Part shown: positions 42,208 through 51,605 of the stretch, piece after piece
How the letters are laid out: each line of letters starts with the position of its first letter
Position numbering within the stretch: position 1 is the stretch's first letter
Assembly (NCBI GenBank): GCA_021773565.1
Contig: JAJFJZ010000017.1
Location: 62,001-126,000 of the forward strand
Direction: 5' to 3'
DNA length: 64,000 nt
From: Gammaproteobacteria bacterium
GTDB taxonomy: Bacteria > Pseudomonadota > Gammaproteobacteria > Pseudomonadales > Azotimanducaceae
Notes under the pieces: generated by a model
What the model was told of the DNA's origin: nothing
The model's input: only the letters and a program-made list of their open reading frames with translations
Databases searched by the model: none
Position numbers and translations under genes: made by a program

Positions 42208-44331
42208 ATGAATAAAACATCAAGAGTAAGCATCGCAGTCGCCCTGCTTCTTGCCAATCCCGCCCTCATCGCCGTGGAAGACCACATAGAAGAAATCATC
42301 GTAAGTGCGGATTTTCGAAATGCAGCGCTGCTCAAAACCGGTAACAGTATTAGCGTAATTGATTCGCAGTCCATAAACCGCACACGGGCTAGCCACCTGT
42401 CCCAACTCTTGCACCAGGCTGCCAATGTGAACTATGCCAGCGGTGCATCTCGCGGCCGATTTATCCAGATTCGCGGTGTAGGCGAACGCAGCCAGTTTGT
42501 TGAACCCCTGAATCCTTCTGTTGGCATACTTGTTAACGGTATCGACCTAACCGGCATAGGAGGTGCCGCAACTACGCTTGATTTACAACAGGTAGAAATA
42601 TTGCGTGGTCCACAGGGCACACTGTTTGGGGCAAACGCGCTAGCCGGTATGATTAAGTTGAAGCCTAATGAGCCCACCGAACAACGCACCGGTTCAATTG
42701 CCGCGACACTGGGAGAGGATCAGCTGAAGACTCTGAGCGCTGTAATCAGCGGCCCCGTAACAGATACCAGTGCCTATCGAATAGCAATACAACAGCATAA
42801 TTCCGACGGATATATCAGGAATGCCTTCCTTGGTCGTGACAATACCAATAACCTGGACGAGTTGAGCCTGCGTACGCAACTGAATTGGCGGCCAAGCCCC
42901 GAACTAAGTGTAAAACTTACCGCTTACCTGGTGGACATTGATAACGGCTATGACGCATTTTCACTGGACAATACGCGCACCACACTTTCGGATGAACCAG
43001 GCCACGACCGGCAAGAAAGCCTGGCATTTGGCATTGAAACGTTATGGTCTGCCAATGCACATTTTGACCTGATTACTCAAGTAAGTTTTGTTGATAGCGA
43101 ACTGGCTTACGCTTTTGACGAGGACTGGAGTTTTCCGGCTATATGCGATGATACAGCCTGCGAGGGTTGGGCTTACTCATCATTTGATAGTTATGATCGC
43201 ACACACGAAAACGTCAGCATGGATCTACGCCTGATTTCTTCGCAGGATATTCGATTTTTTGGCATAAACAGCTCCTGGGTTCTCGGATTTTATCTGCGTG
43301 ATGAAGAGGTTCAGCTATTAAGAAATTACACCTTCGCCGCATCGGACTTTAGCAGCGACTACGAAACCACAAACTATGCAGTTTACGGACAATTGGACAG
43401 CCAGTTAACAGACAGGATTATGCTCTCCACCGGCCTGCGCCTGGAACGGCGTGAGGCTGATTACAGAGATAACAATGCGGTGGAGCACGACAATTCTGAA
43501 CACCTTTGGGGTGCGCATATTAGCGTGGAATACACCACTAACAATGATCTTTTGCTGTATGGCAAAGTTGCACGTGGGTACAAAGCAGGCGGTGTTAACA
43601 GTAACCCGGCGCTGGCTTCAACTGAGCGTAAATTTGATACGGAAAGCATGTGGAACATAGAAAGCGGCATAAAAGGCCAGGTATTACAGGGACTCATCCA
43701 ATCTCGCCTGGCGGTATTCTATCAGTTTCGCAAGGACATGCAGGTTAAACAATCTCAGGTAGAACCCATTATCGGCAACGATTGCCCTTGCAGTTTTGAA
43801 GACTTTTTAAGCAATGCAGCACGCGCATCAAACTTTGGGCTGGAGCTGGAATTTAACTGGTATGCAAGTGATGTACTAAATCTATACGGCAGCCTGGGCT
43901 TGCTAAATGCTGAGTTTGACAATTTTGACAGTTTCTCACACGTAGATGCAGATCCGGAGAACGGCACGTCAATCGATCTGGATGGGAGAAAACAGGCACA
44001 CGCACCGTCTTTCCAATTTGCCTTTGGAGCAGAGTACCAGCTGTTGACCCAGCTGAGCTGGACCGTAGACATTGAAGGAAAAAACAAATTCAAGCTTTCA
44101 ACCCGCCACGAAGAACAAAGCAAAGCCTACACACTGATCCATACAGCCTTACACTACCGTACCGAACACTGGGACCTGGCCTTGTGGGGACGAAACCTGG
44201 GCAACAAAAATATTATTGAACGGGGCTTTGGCAGTTTTGGCAACGATCCGCGCAAATTTTATGCAACTGAGCCCTATTACCAATACGGTACACCCCGAAT
44301 ATTCGGGCTAAGTGCAGCCTATAACTTTTAA
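42208..44331 (+). CDS. TonB-dependent outer-membrane receptor under TPP control
   Basis: This 707-residue receptor has a signal peptide (about residues 1-22), a TonB box-like segment (EEIIVSA) and a plug domain (SVIDSQSINRTRASHLSQLL, FIQIRGVGER, VEILRGPQGTLFGANALAG). A 22-strand barrel follows, ending in an aromatic residue (SAAYNF). The upstream TPP riboswitch shows that its expression falls when thiamine pyrophosphate is plentiful. The inferred cargo is therefore thiamine, a phosphate ester or a pyrimidine/thiazole precursor, taken up with TonB energy. No inner-membrane thiamine transporter is adjacent. Confidence 0.94.
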   Translation: MNKTSRVSIAVALLLANPALIAVEDHIEEIIVSADFRNAALLKTGNSISVIDSQSINRTRASHLSQLLHQAANVNYASGASRGRFIQIRGVGERSQFVEPLNPSVGILVNGIDLTGIGGAATTLDLQQVEILRGPQGTLFGANALAGMIKLKPNEPTEQRTGSIAATLGEDQLKTLSAVISGPVTDTSAYRIAIQQHNSDGYIRNAFLGRDNTNNLDELSLRTQLNWRPSPELSVKLTAYLVDIDNGYDAFSLDNTRTTLSDEPGHDRQESLAFGIETLWSANAHFDLITQVSFVDSELAYAFDEDWSFPAICDDTACEGWAYSSFDSYDRTHENVSMDLRLISSQDIRFFGINSSWVLGFYLRDEEVQLLRNYTFAASDFSSDYETTNYAVYGQLDSQLTDRIMLSTGLRLERREADYRDNNAVEHDNSEHLWGAHISVEYTTNNDLLLYGKVARGYKAGGVNSNPALASTERKFDTESMWNIESGIKGQVLQGLIQSRLAVFYQFRKDMQVKQSQVEPIIGNDCPCSFEDFLSNAARASNFGLELEFNWYASDVLNLYGSLGLLNAEFDNFDSFSHVDADPENGTSIDLDGRKQAHAPSFQFAFGAEYQLLTQLSWTVDIEGKNKFKLSTRHEEQSKAYTLIHTALHYRTEHWDLALWGRNLGNKNIIERGFGSFGNDPRKFYATEPYYQYGTPRIFGLSAAYNF

Positions 44332-44348
44332 CCCGCGATATTTTTCTC

Positions 44349-45653
44349 TCACTCCACTGGTGCCAGTAACTCAATCCAGTGTTTGACGGGGATACTGGCA
44401 CCTGATTGCAGGTGCGACTGACAACCAATGTTGGCAGTTGCAATAATATCGGGTTTCTCTGCAAGTAGAGAAGCGAGTTTGTTGTCTCTTAGTTGAAAAC
44501 CTAATTTCGCTTCCAATATTGAGTATGTACCGGCTGACCCACAACACACGTGTGGATCGCGTACTTGAAGTAAATCGTAACCCGCGCGCTCCAGCAGGTT
44601 TTCTACCAGGCCCGTCACCTTTTGTCCGTGTTGTAATGTACAGGGTGCATGCCAGCTAACAGCCTTGTCAGGCTCACTTGCGTCAAATTTCACACCCAGC
44701 TCACTCAGGTATTCGGCGATATCCACTGTCTTGTCAGATACGTACGCAGCAAGACCCGCATACTCCCCGTGATCCTTCAGCAAGCGTTTATAATCCTTAA
44801 CCGTTACTCCACAGCCACTAGCGGTAGAAAGAATGGCATCAACCTTGGCAAATTTATGCCGGGAAAAACTATCCTGCTCACTGCGCTGCTCGCCGCTCAG
44901 CATATGTGAATGCGATGAAGAACCTCCATCGGGTAACTTATCCAGCACTGTTGTCAGTGAGTCTATCAAGTTGCACATTGCAGACTCAGCCTGCTGCATT
45001 TCACTCAGGTGTAATGCCAGCGAGCCACAACACCCCCCAATGCTAATGGTTTCAACCCCCACGCTGTCTAACAGTGCGATTAGATGTTGATTAACATGGG
45101 GTGTAACAGCCGATTGAGCACACCCATCCAGCAACAATACCTTTTTATAGTGTTTTGGTCGCTCTATGTCGCGAGCGCGAATTTTTTTGATGCGGGGTAG
45201 CGCGGCGCGTAATTTCGGTGGCATTAACCACCGTACAAGACTTCCGATGCGAATCCATCGACGCATCATTCGGGCATCTGGTACTACACGCAACAACCAG
45301 GCCCTGGTTAGTCTTGCTCGTAGTGAGAAAGCGCGTTGCGGCGTTACCAGTTCACGCCCAATTTCCAGTAGTTCTCCATACTCGACACCGGATGGGCAGG
45401 TCGTCTCACAAGCTCTGCAGGTTAGACATCGATCCAGGTGTTGACCAACTACAGGGTCTACTTCGTTATTCTCAAGAACTTCCTTTATGAGGTATATCCT
45501 GCCTCGGGGGCCATCCAGCTCGTCGCCTAACAACAGATAGGTGGGACAGGTGGCGTTGCAAAACCCGCAGTGCACACAGGTACGTATGATTTCCGCCGCC
45601 CGTTCGCCCTGCGCGGTTACAGCAAGTTCTTTTGCGATACGTGTTTCCATCAA
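44349..45653 (-). CDS. glcF: Glycolate oxidase iron-sulfur subunit GlcF
   Basis: This 434-residue protein has two 4Fe-4S motifs, CVHCGFCNATCPTY and CLTCRACETTCPSGVEY. Two CCG domains (GGCCGSLAL and HVCCGSAGTYS) follow. It accepts electrons from the flavin subunits GlcD/GlcE and passes them to the membrane quinone pool. It overlaps glcE by four bases. Length is slightly above the E. coli subunit. The gene ends 18 bases from the convergent TonB receptor. Confidence 0.94.
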   Translation of the reverse strand: MMETRIAKELAVTAQGERAAEIIRTCVHCGFCNATCPTYLLLGDELDGPRGRIYLIKEVLENNEVDPVVGQHLDRCLTCRACETTCPSGVEYGELLEIGRELVTPQRAFSLRARLTRAWLLRVVPDARMMRRWIRIGSLVRWLMPPKLRAALPRIKKIRARDIERPKHYKKVLLLDGCAQSAVTPHVNQHLIALLDSVGVETISIGGCCGSLALHLSEMQQAESAMCNLIDSLTTVLDKLPDGGSSSHSHMLSGEQRSEQDSFSRHKFAKVDAILSTASGCGVTVKDYKRLLKDHGEYAGLAAYVSDKTVDIAEYLSELGVKFDASEPDKAVSWHAPCTLQHGQKVTGLVENLLERAGYDLLQVRDPHVCCGSAGTYSILEAKLGFQLRDNKLASLLAEKPDIIATANIGCQSHLQSGASIPVKHWIELLAPVE

Positions 45654-46750
45654 ATATCCGGATGCATATGCCCGGCATTGAGTATGCCGGCTGGATCAAA
45701 TGCCTGTTTCAGGTTCTGGTGGTATTTCACAAGCGCCGGACTCAGGCTGGAAAACCGATGCAGCAAAATATTCTCCGTCGGCCCGGACAACTGCTTCCCG
45801 GATCGATAATAAACGAGGTGACCGCCCAGGGCCTCAGCACTGTCAAACATCATTTGCACTTCTTTTTTGGAGCTTGCGCCGGTTTTTAACCATCGCTGCG
45901 CACCAGCCCATTCGGTTAACCATTCCCCGCCTATTTCCGGATAATCCGCAGCCGGTGGCAGGCTAAAACGCCACAAACCCTCTCCGGTAAAAAAGGCGTG
46001 TTTATGATCCCGAATCTGATCCCAAAAATATTCCGCACCTGGCACTGTTTCTCCGCCAGTCTGATTGGCGGCAGTGCTTACGCCTGCTTCACTTCCCGAA
46101 AAACGCAAATACAGACTATTCTCGACCAAACAGGTGGCGCTTAGTGGTACTGGACTACGCAATAGTTTCACCGTAAGCGCATGTGCCTGACGCATGTTCA
46201 TTTCAAGTCGTACGGTGCGCGTATAAGCGGGAAGTGGAAGTAACCGTACACTAGCACTCAATACAAGACCAAGCGTACCAAAGGCCCCGACCATTAAGCG
46301 AGAAACATCATACCCGGCCACATTTTTGAGCACCTGCCCCCCAAAATTCAGGTGCTGCCCAAGGCCATTTACAATTCGCATACCCAGAACCGCATCTCTT
46401 GCCGAGCCCTGCCAGACGCGTGCAGGCCCGGACAGACCGGTTGCTAGCGCACCACCGAATGTACCCTGTCCGCCATAGCCGGGAGGGTCAAAAGGCAATT
46501 GCTGACCGTTATCCTTTAGAAGTGCAACGATGGCATCCAATCGGGTTCCTGCGCGTGCCGTGAGCACCAGTTCGCCTGGCTGGTAATCGATTATCCCGCT
46601 GTGTTCGGTAAGTGATAAAATGTCGCCCTGTGCCTTACCTCCCAGAAAATTCTTGCTGCCCGAACCACACAACGACAAACCCTGCTTGTTAGCATAAGCA
46701 TATCCAACGGCCGAGATAAGGCGCAGTGAATCATCACTGTCGAGCATCAA
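45650..46750 (-). CDS. glcE: Glycolate oxidase FAD-binding subunit GlcE
   Basis: This 366-residue protein shows the PCMH-type FAD domain: LSLCGSGSKNFLGG, the GTFGGALATGLSGPARVWQGSARD segment, VLKNVAGYDVSRLMVGAFGTLGLV and a C-terminal GILNAGHMHPDI. It partners GlcD and GlcF in oxidising glycolate to glyoxylate. It overlaps glcD at its start and glcF at its end by four bases each, indicating tight translational coupling. Confidence 0.94.
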   Translation of the reverse strand: MMLDSDDSLRLISAVGYAYANKQGLSLCGSGSKNFLGGKAQGDILSLTEHSGIIDYQPGELVLTARAGTRLDAIVALLKDNGQQLPFDPPGYGGQGTFGGALATGLSGPARVWQGSARDAVLGMRIVNGLGQHLNFGGQVLKNVAGYDVSRLMVGAFGTLGLVLSASVRLLPLPAYTRTVRLEMNMRQAHALTVKLLRSPVPLSATCLVENSLYLRFSGSEAGVSTAANQTGGETVPGAEYFWDQIRDHKHAFFTGEGLWRFSLPPAADYPEIGGEWLTEWAGAQRWLKTGASSKKEVQMMFDSAEALGGHLVYYRSGKQLSGPTENILLHRFSSLSPALVKYHQNLKQAFDPAGILNAGHMHPDI

Positions 46751-48282
46751 AATCGGTCCAGCTCTGGAAAAGGCAATACCCCTTCATGCACGTGCATACC
46801 ACCCAGCTCGGAACACCTGTTTAAAGTCGGAATGGCCTTGCCGGGGTTCATTAACGATTCACTGTCAAAGGCCTTCTTTAAGGAAAAAAACTGTGTGAGC
46901 TCCTCAGAGGAAAACTGCACACACATCTGGTCAAGCTTTTCAATTCCTACTCCGTGTTCACCGGTGATAGTCCCACCCACTGCAACACAGTATTCCAGAA
47001 TCTTACCGCCCATTTCCTCGGCTGCTTGCAGCTGTCCATCAATGCTTGCGTTATACAAGATGAGTGGGTGCAAATTTCCATCGCCTGCGTGAAAAACATT
47101 TGCTACCTGCAAATTGTACTTTTCTGACAAAGCGCCTATTACGCCAAGTACACGCCCCAGGGCGGATCGCGGTATGGTGCCATCCATGCAGTAGTAGTCC
47201 GGTTGAATGCGACCCACGGCCGGGAAAGCTGATTTACGTCCCTTCCACATCAGTTCACGTTCTATCTCGTCTTTTGATTCCCTTATCTCATAGGCACCGT
47301 GATGTTGCATCAGCTGCCGTACCTCAGCAGATTCAGCTTCAACATCTTCAGCGCTTCCATCCAGTTCGCATAACAAAATGGCTGCTGCATCAAGGGGATA
47401 GCCGGCGTGCACAAATTCCTCAGCAGCCTGTACCGCGAGTTTATCCATCATCTCCAGGCCAGCAGGGATAATTCCGGCCGAAATTATTCCACCCACAGAA
47501 TCTCCTGCCCGTTCTATGTCGGAAAAAGCACCTAACAGCAGACGTTTAACCGAAGGTATTGGCAACAGTCGCACAGTAATCTCGGTTACCACCCCCAACA
47601 TTCCCTCTGATCCACAAAACAGGGCCAATAGATCAAAGCCCGGACTATCAAAAGCCTTCCCCCCCAACTCCAGTTGGTCACCATCAATAGTAAGTATTTT
47701 CAGGCCAATAACATTGTGTACCGTAAGGCCATATTTCAGGCAATGCACACCACCCGCATTTTCCGCAATATTGCCCCCAATACTGCATGCAATTTGGGAA
47801 GAGGGGTCCGGTGCATAATACAAGCCATGTTTTGCACAGGCTTCACTAATAGCCAGATTACGCACTCCTGGTTCAACGCGAGCAGTACAATTGTCCTGAT
47901 CGATTTCCAGAATACGATTGAATTTTGACATCACCAGCAAAACCCCTTCCTCCAGGGGCCGAGCGCCACCGGACAGCCCGGTTCCAGCACCCCGCAATAC
48001 CAGGGGTGTGTTAGTTGCGCGACAAGCACTTAGCACACCCTTTAGCTGCTTTTGTGTTTCCGGCAACACCACGATGCCGGGCATTTGTCTAATTGCCGTC
48101 AGGCCGTCTGTTTCGTAAGGTTTTTTAGCCGCGCGACGGGACAGAATACTGCTGCGCGGAAGCACAGATTTCAGTATGGGTAATAGTTCCGTCGAAATGG
48201 TTTCTGGATCAGGTTTCAAACGAAGATCTATCTCAGGTGAACAAAATGGAGTTATACCATATTGCAGTACACTAGTGCGCAT
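46747..48282 (-). CDS. glcD: Glycolate oxidase catalytic subunit GlcD
   Basis: This protein of about 511 residues has the FAD domain with RGAGTGLSGGARPLEEGVL, PDPSSQIACSIGGNIAENAGG and GSEGMLGVVTEI. The C-terminal domain has RIQPDYYCMDGTIPRSALG, HAGDGNLHPLIL and TGEHGVGIEKL. It matches E. coli GlcD closely, to the HVHEGVLPFPELDRF end. The start at 48282 is preferred because it fits the family N-terminus and leaves a gap to the divergent EamA gene; an in-frame ATG at 48327 is an alternative. Substrate: glycolate or D-lactate. Confidence 0.94.
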   Translation of the reverse strand: MRTSVLQYGITPFCSPEIDLRLKPDPETISTELLPILKSVLPRSSILSRRAAKKPYETDGLTAIRQMPGIVVLPETQKQLKGVLSACRATNTPLVLRGAGTGLSGGARPLEEGVLLVMSKFNRILEIDQDNCTARVEPGVRNLAISEACAKHGLYYAPDPSSQIACSIGGNIAENAGGVHCLKYGLTVHNVIGLKILTIDGDQLELGGKAFDSPGFDLLALFCGSEGMLGVVTEITVRLLPIPSVKRLLLGAFSDIERAGDSVGGIISAGIIPAGLEMMDKLAVQAAEEFVHAGYPLDAAAILLCELDGSAEDVEAESAEVRQLMQHHGAYEIRESKDEIERELMWKGRKSAFPAVGRIQPDYYCMDGTIPRSALGRVLGVIGALSEKYNLQVANVFHAGDGNLHPLILYNASIDGQLQAAEEMGGKILEYCVAVGGTITGEHGVGIEKLDQMCVQFSSEELTQFFSLKKAFDSESLMNPGKAIPTLNRCSELGGMHVHEGVLPFPELDRF

Positions 48283-48330
48283 GCTTACATGACGATGCGG
48301 ACAAGCGCACGAATGAAGGACATGCATTAA

Positions 48331-49236
48331 TTGGAATTCTGGATAGTTATTACACTTGCTGCCGCTTTTTTTCAGAATTTGCGTTCTGCAGTACAAAAAA
48401 AACTTTCCGGAGATATCGGCGCGCTTGCCTCCGCGTACTCCCGTTTTATTTTTGCTTTGCCTTTCGCGTTATTCTATCTCTTTAGTCTCTACGCCATTAC
48501 TGATGTGCAATTCCCACAGCCCAATAGCCATTTTTTGCTGTATATACTCGCTGGAGGCAGCGCGCAGATTCTGGGCACTACTTTTTTGATTATGTCCTTT
48601 AAAGACGAACAGTATGCGCAGGGTACCGCTTTTTCCAAAACCGAAGTCGTTCAGGTTGCGATCATTGGATTTATTGTCCTGGGGGAGGCGGTAGGTCTTC
48701 CTTTTGTTATAGGGGTATTGATAAGTTTCGCAGGAATCCTGGGGCTAATTGGTTTAAAGGAAATCGTGGCCACGCAATCCCTGAAAGCCGTATCAGGGCG
48801 TGTCGCGTTACTTGGCATTACATCCGGTACGGGTTTTGCCCTGTCTGCGGTAGCGTACCGGGGAGCGTCTCTTGCACTTGGTGGACCGCTGGAGGCTCCG
48901 CAACGAGCAGCGTTTACCCTTGCCTGTGTACTGGGATTTCAAACGCTTGCCATGGGTTTATATCTGTTTGTCTCTCATCGTTCCCAGCTTAAACAGCTGG
49001 TGAGTCAATGGCGTACCGGGCTGATAGTTGGACTAGCGGGTATGCTGGCGTCTACCGGCTGGTTCACTGCCCTTGCCATGCAAAGTGCCGCATACGTCCG
49101 CGCTCTGGGGCAGGTTGAACTGATCTTCGCTATGCTAACCTCGGTTTTTTTATTCAGGGAAGGCCTGAAACTCACCGAGGTCTTCAGCATCTTTATCCTG
49201 AGTGCCGGAATATTGATCATTCTGCTCGGAGGGTAG
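48331..49236 (+). CDS. EamA/DMT family transporter
   Basis: This 301-residue protein has ten hydrophobic segments in two halves, each with an EamA-like pattern (TAFSKTEVVQVAIIGFIVLGE and LGQVELIFAMLTSVFLFREG are the matching C-terminal ends). The drug/metabolite transporter family exports small metabolites. The start is a TTG with AAGGA ten bases upstream, and a close out-of-frame ATG is followed at once by a stop. Its TAG shares one base with the next in-frame GTG, so it is coupled to the dihydroorotase gene. Confidence 0.88.
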   Translation: MEFWIVITLAAAFFQNLRSAVQKKLSGDIGALASAYSRFIFALPFALFYLFSLYAITDVQFPQPNSHFLLYILAGGSAQILGTTFLIMSFKDEQYAQGTAFSKTEVVQVAIIGFIVLGEAVGLPFVIGVLISFAGILGLIGLKEIVATQSLKAVSGRVALLGITSGTGFALSAVAYRGASLALGGPLEAPQRAAFTLACVLGFQTLAMGLYLFVSHRSQLKQLVSQWRTGLIVGLAGMLASTGWFTALAMQSAAYVRALGQVELIFAMLTSVFLFREGLKLTEVFSIFILSAGILIILLGG

Positions 49237-49262
49237 TGCAGTTTAGTGTTAACCTTAATCTC

Positions 49263-50600
49263 ATGACCAATACGCTATTACGCAATGCCACCATCGTAAA
49301 CGAGGGGCAGCAACAGGAAGGCGACCTCTATATTAAATCAGGTCGCATTGAATCTATCGGTAAAAACATAACCATTCCCGAAGGAACGAATGAATTTGAT
49401 CTGCAAGGGGACTATCTGCTACCCGGAATGATCGATGATCAGGTACATTTTCGTGAACCGGGCATGGAGCATAAAGGCACAATTGCTACGGAATCCCGGG
49501 CAGCGGTGGCTGGTGGTATAACCAGTTATATGGAAATGCCCAATTGCAATCCGCTTACTATCAATATGCCTACCCTGCAGAATAAACACGAACGTGCCGC
49601 TAGAGGATCCCATGCAAACTATGCATTTTATCTGGGGGCAACCAATCATAATCTGGAGGACATTAAGTCTATTGATTCTTCCCTGACATGCGGTGTAAAA
49701 ATATTTATGGGCGCATCAACTGGCGATATGCTGGTGGATGACAGGGACACGCTCGAAGCGATATTTGCTTCCACACCTTTGCTTATCGCAACACATTGTG
49801 AAGACACGCCCACCATCCTTAAAAACGAGGCAATTTGGAAAGAACGCTACGGGGACAATATTCCTTTCAGTGAACATCCGAATATTCGTTCAGAAGAAGC
49901 CTGTTATCTGTCTTCTTCACTGGCAGTAGACCTTGCAAAGCGCCATGGCTCCAGATTACATATTTTGCATCTCACCACAGAAAAGGAAATGTCCCACTTT
50001 AGTTCCGGTGATGCTGGCAAAAAACGCATTACCGCAGAAGCTTGCGTGCACCATCTGTTTTTTAATGGAAGCCAATATGATGAAAAAGGTGCTGCTATCA
50101 AGTGCAACCCGGCTATTAAGAAAGTTTCAGATCAACTAGCACTACGCGCTGCCGTAAATTCGAACCTGATAGATGTAATAGCCACCGATCATGCACCACA
50201 CACCAGGGCTGAAAAATCACGCCCTTACAACACTGCACCGGCAGGCTTGCCGCTGGTGCAACACGCATTGCTTATGTTGATGGACATGGTAAGCGAGGAC
50301 GTATTCACCATAGAAAAAATGGTCGAAAAAACTGCCCACACACCGGCACTGCTTTTTGATGTTAAAGAGCGTGGTTATATCCGCGAAGGATATTGGGCAG
50401 ATCTGGTAGTTATGTCAAAGCACCTGCCAACCGTTGTAGATGATAGCGAGATCTATTCCAAATGCGGTTGGTCACCTTTTAGCGGCCACACCTTTACATC
50501 CCGCGTGTTGCAGACCTTCGTAAATGGCAGACTAAAATACGATCGGGGCAGTTTCCCGGACAGTACGCCAGGCAATGCTTTGGAGTTTGCGAGGTCCTGA
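49263..50600 (+). CDS. Dihydroorotase, IDDQVHFREPG variant
   Basis: This amidohydrolase of about 445 residues shows GMIDDQVHFREPGMEHKG, MEMPNCNPLTI, a metal-bridging region near KIFMGAST, HCEDTP, HILHLTTEKEM, and ATDHAPHT with the catalytic Asp. In most class I dihydroorotases the first block reads DxHVHFREPG; here the first His is Gln. I recall this QVHF form from other bacterial dihydroorotases, so it is probably functional. It cyclises carbamoyl-aspartate in pyrimidine synthesis. A GTG at 49236 is an alternative start. Confidence 0.9.
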   Translation: MTNTLLRNATIVNEGQQQEGDLYIKSGRIESIGKNITIPEGTNEFDLQGDYLLPGMIDDQVHFREPGMEHKGTIATESRAAVAGGITSYMEMPNCNPLTINMPTLQNKHERAARGSHANYAFYLGATNHNLEDIKSIDSSLTCGVKIFMGASTGDMLVDDRDTLEAIFASTPLLIATHCEDTPTILKNEAIWKERYGDNIPFSEHPNIRSEEACYLSSSLAVDLAKRHGSRLHILHLTTEKEMSHFSSGDAGKKRITAEACVHHLFFNGSQYDEKGAAIKCNPAIKKVSDQLALRAAVNSNLIDVIATDHAPHTRAEKSRPYNTAPAGLPLVQHALLMLMDMVSEDVFTIEKMVEKTAHTPALLFDVKERGYIREGYWADLVVMSKHLPTVVDDSEIYSKCGWSPFSGHTFTSRVLQTFVNGRLKYDRGSFPDSTPGNALEFARS

Positions 50601-50618
50601 TCTTTTTAATAGCGCACG

Positions 50619-51569
50619 TTAGGTGGGCTTTTGGGCAAGATATAAAGAACTCATGGATTGAAGTGCTTCATCAAATTCACGGGCAACATCAGCCACGATA
50701 TCCTTAACACTACGCACCTCTTCAATACGGCCACATACCTGGCCAGTTAGCGCGATGCTGGATTCCATGTCCCCGCCAAAATACAGATCGGTCGCCTTGC
50801 CAAACTCACTCATGGCATTGTGTTCGGTCTCTTTTTCAAGTCGTGTGGTTCTTTCGGTGCGTAGCGCTCTTAGCCCTGGTGACTGAAAGCGATTCAAAAA
50901 AACTGTATCGGTTTCCTTTGCATTTACAATGGCCTGCTTCCAATTGTCATGCACGGGTGATTCCAGGGCAGAAACCATTCGCGTTCCCATTTGAACAGCT
51001 TCAGCGCCCAATGCAAAAGCGGCCAGCATGCTCTTGCCGTCTACAAATCCACCAGCCGCAATGATCGGTACTGTCACATGCGAGCGTATCAGTGGAAGTA
51101 AAACCATACTGGCAACATCTCTGGGGTTTTTGAATCCACCACCCTCGCCGCCTTCTACTACCAGGCCATCCACCCCACATTCTACTGCCTTAAGTGCAGC
51201 CTTCAGGCTGGGTACCACGTGAAAAACCGTCAGGCCAGCTTCTTTAAGTGGTGCGGTATATCGCTCAGGACTACCTGCCGAGGTTGTTACAAACTTCACG
51301 CCCTGATCTACAACGAACTGGACAATGTTGGGGTCTCTTACAAAAGCCTGTGCAATATTCACACCGAATGGTTTGTCGGTGAGGTGTCGCATCTTCTTAA
51401 TCTCTTCCTTGATTACGTCCAATTCACCAGACGATGTCTCAATGATGCCAAGACCCCCGGCGTTAGAGACCGCCGAAGCCAAAGTAGAGCGAGCAATCCA
51501 GCCCATGGGCGCCTGAACAACAGGGATTTCTATGCCCAGTAAGTCGGTTATCCGGTTTTTAAAAGCCAT
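50619..51569 (-). CDS. Nitronate monooxygenase-like FMN protein
   Basis: This protein of about 316 residues has a TIM barrel binding FMN. VQAPMGWIARSTLASAVSNAGGLG near the start, VEGGEGGGFKNP and IIAAGGFVDGKSMLAAFALGAEAVQMGTR are hallmarks of the NPD/enoyl-reductase-like family. Members oxidise nitroalkanes or reduce enoyl substrates, and the true substrate is often unclear. The ATG at 51569 is preferred over a TTG at 51587. It is the last gene of the six-gene minus-strand operon, 36 bases after the acyl-CoA ligase stop. Confidence 0.9.
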   Translation of the reverse strand: MAFKNRITDLLGIEIPVVQAPMGWIARSTLASAVSNAGGLGIIETSSGELDVIKEEIKKMRHLTDKPFGVNIAQAFVRDPNIVQFVVDQGVKFVTTSAGSPERYTAPLKEAGLTVFHVVPSLKAALKAVECGVDGLVVEGGEGGGFKNPRDVASMVLLPLIRSHVTVPIIAAGGFVDGKSMLAAFALGAEAVQMGTRMVSALESPVHDNWKQAIVNAKETDTVFLNRFQSPGLRALRTERTTRLEKETEHNAMSEFGKATDLYFGGDMESSIALTGQVCGRIEEVRSVKDIVADVAREFDEALQSMSSLYLAQKPT

Positions 51570-51605
51570 CAATTTATTCCTATACAACTATATTTTGATT
51601 ATCGT

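Noticed and set aside
44664-44683. A near copy of the dispersed repeat core inside glcF (ACAGCCTTGTCAGGCTC)
   Set aside because: It is single, within conserved coding sequence and lacks the GAG of the core; chance similarity is enough.
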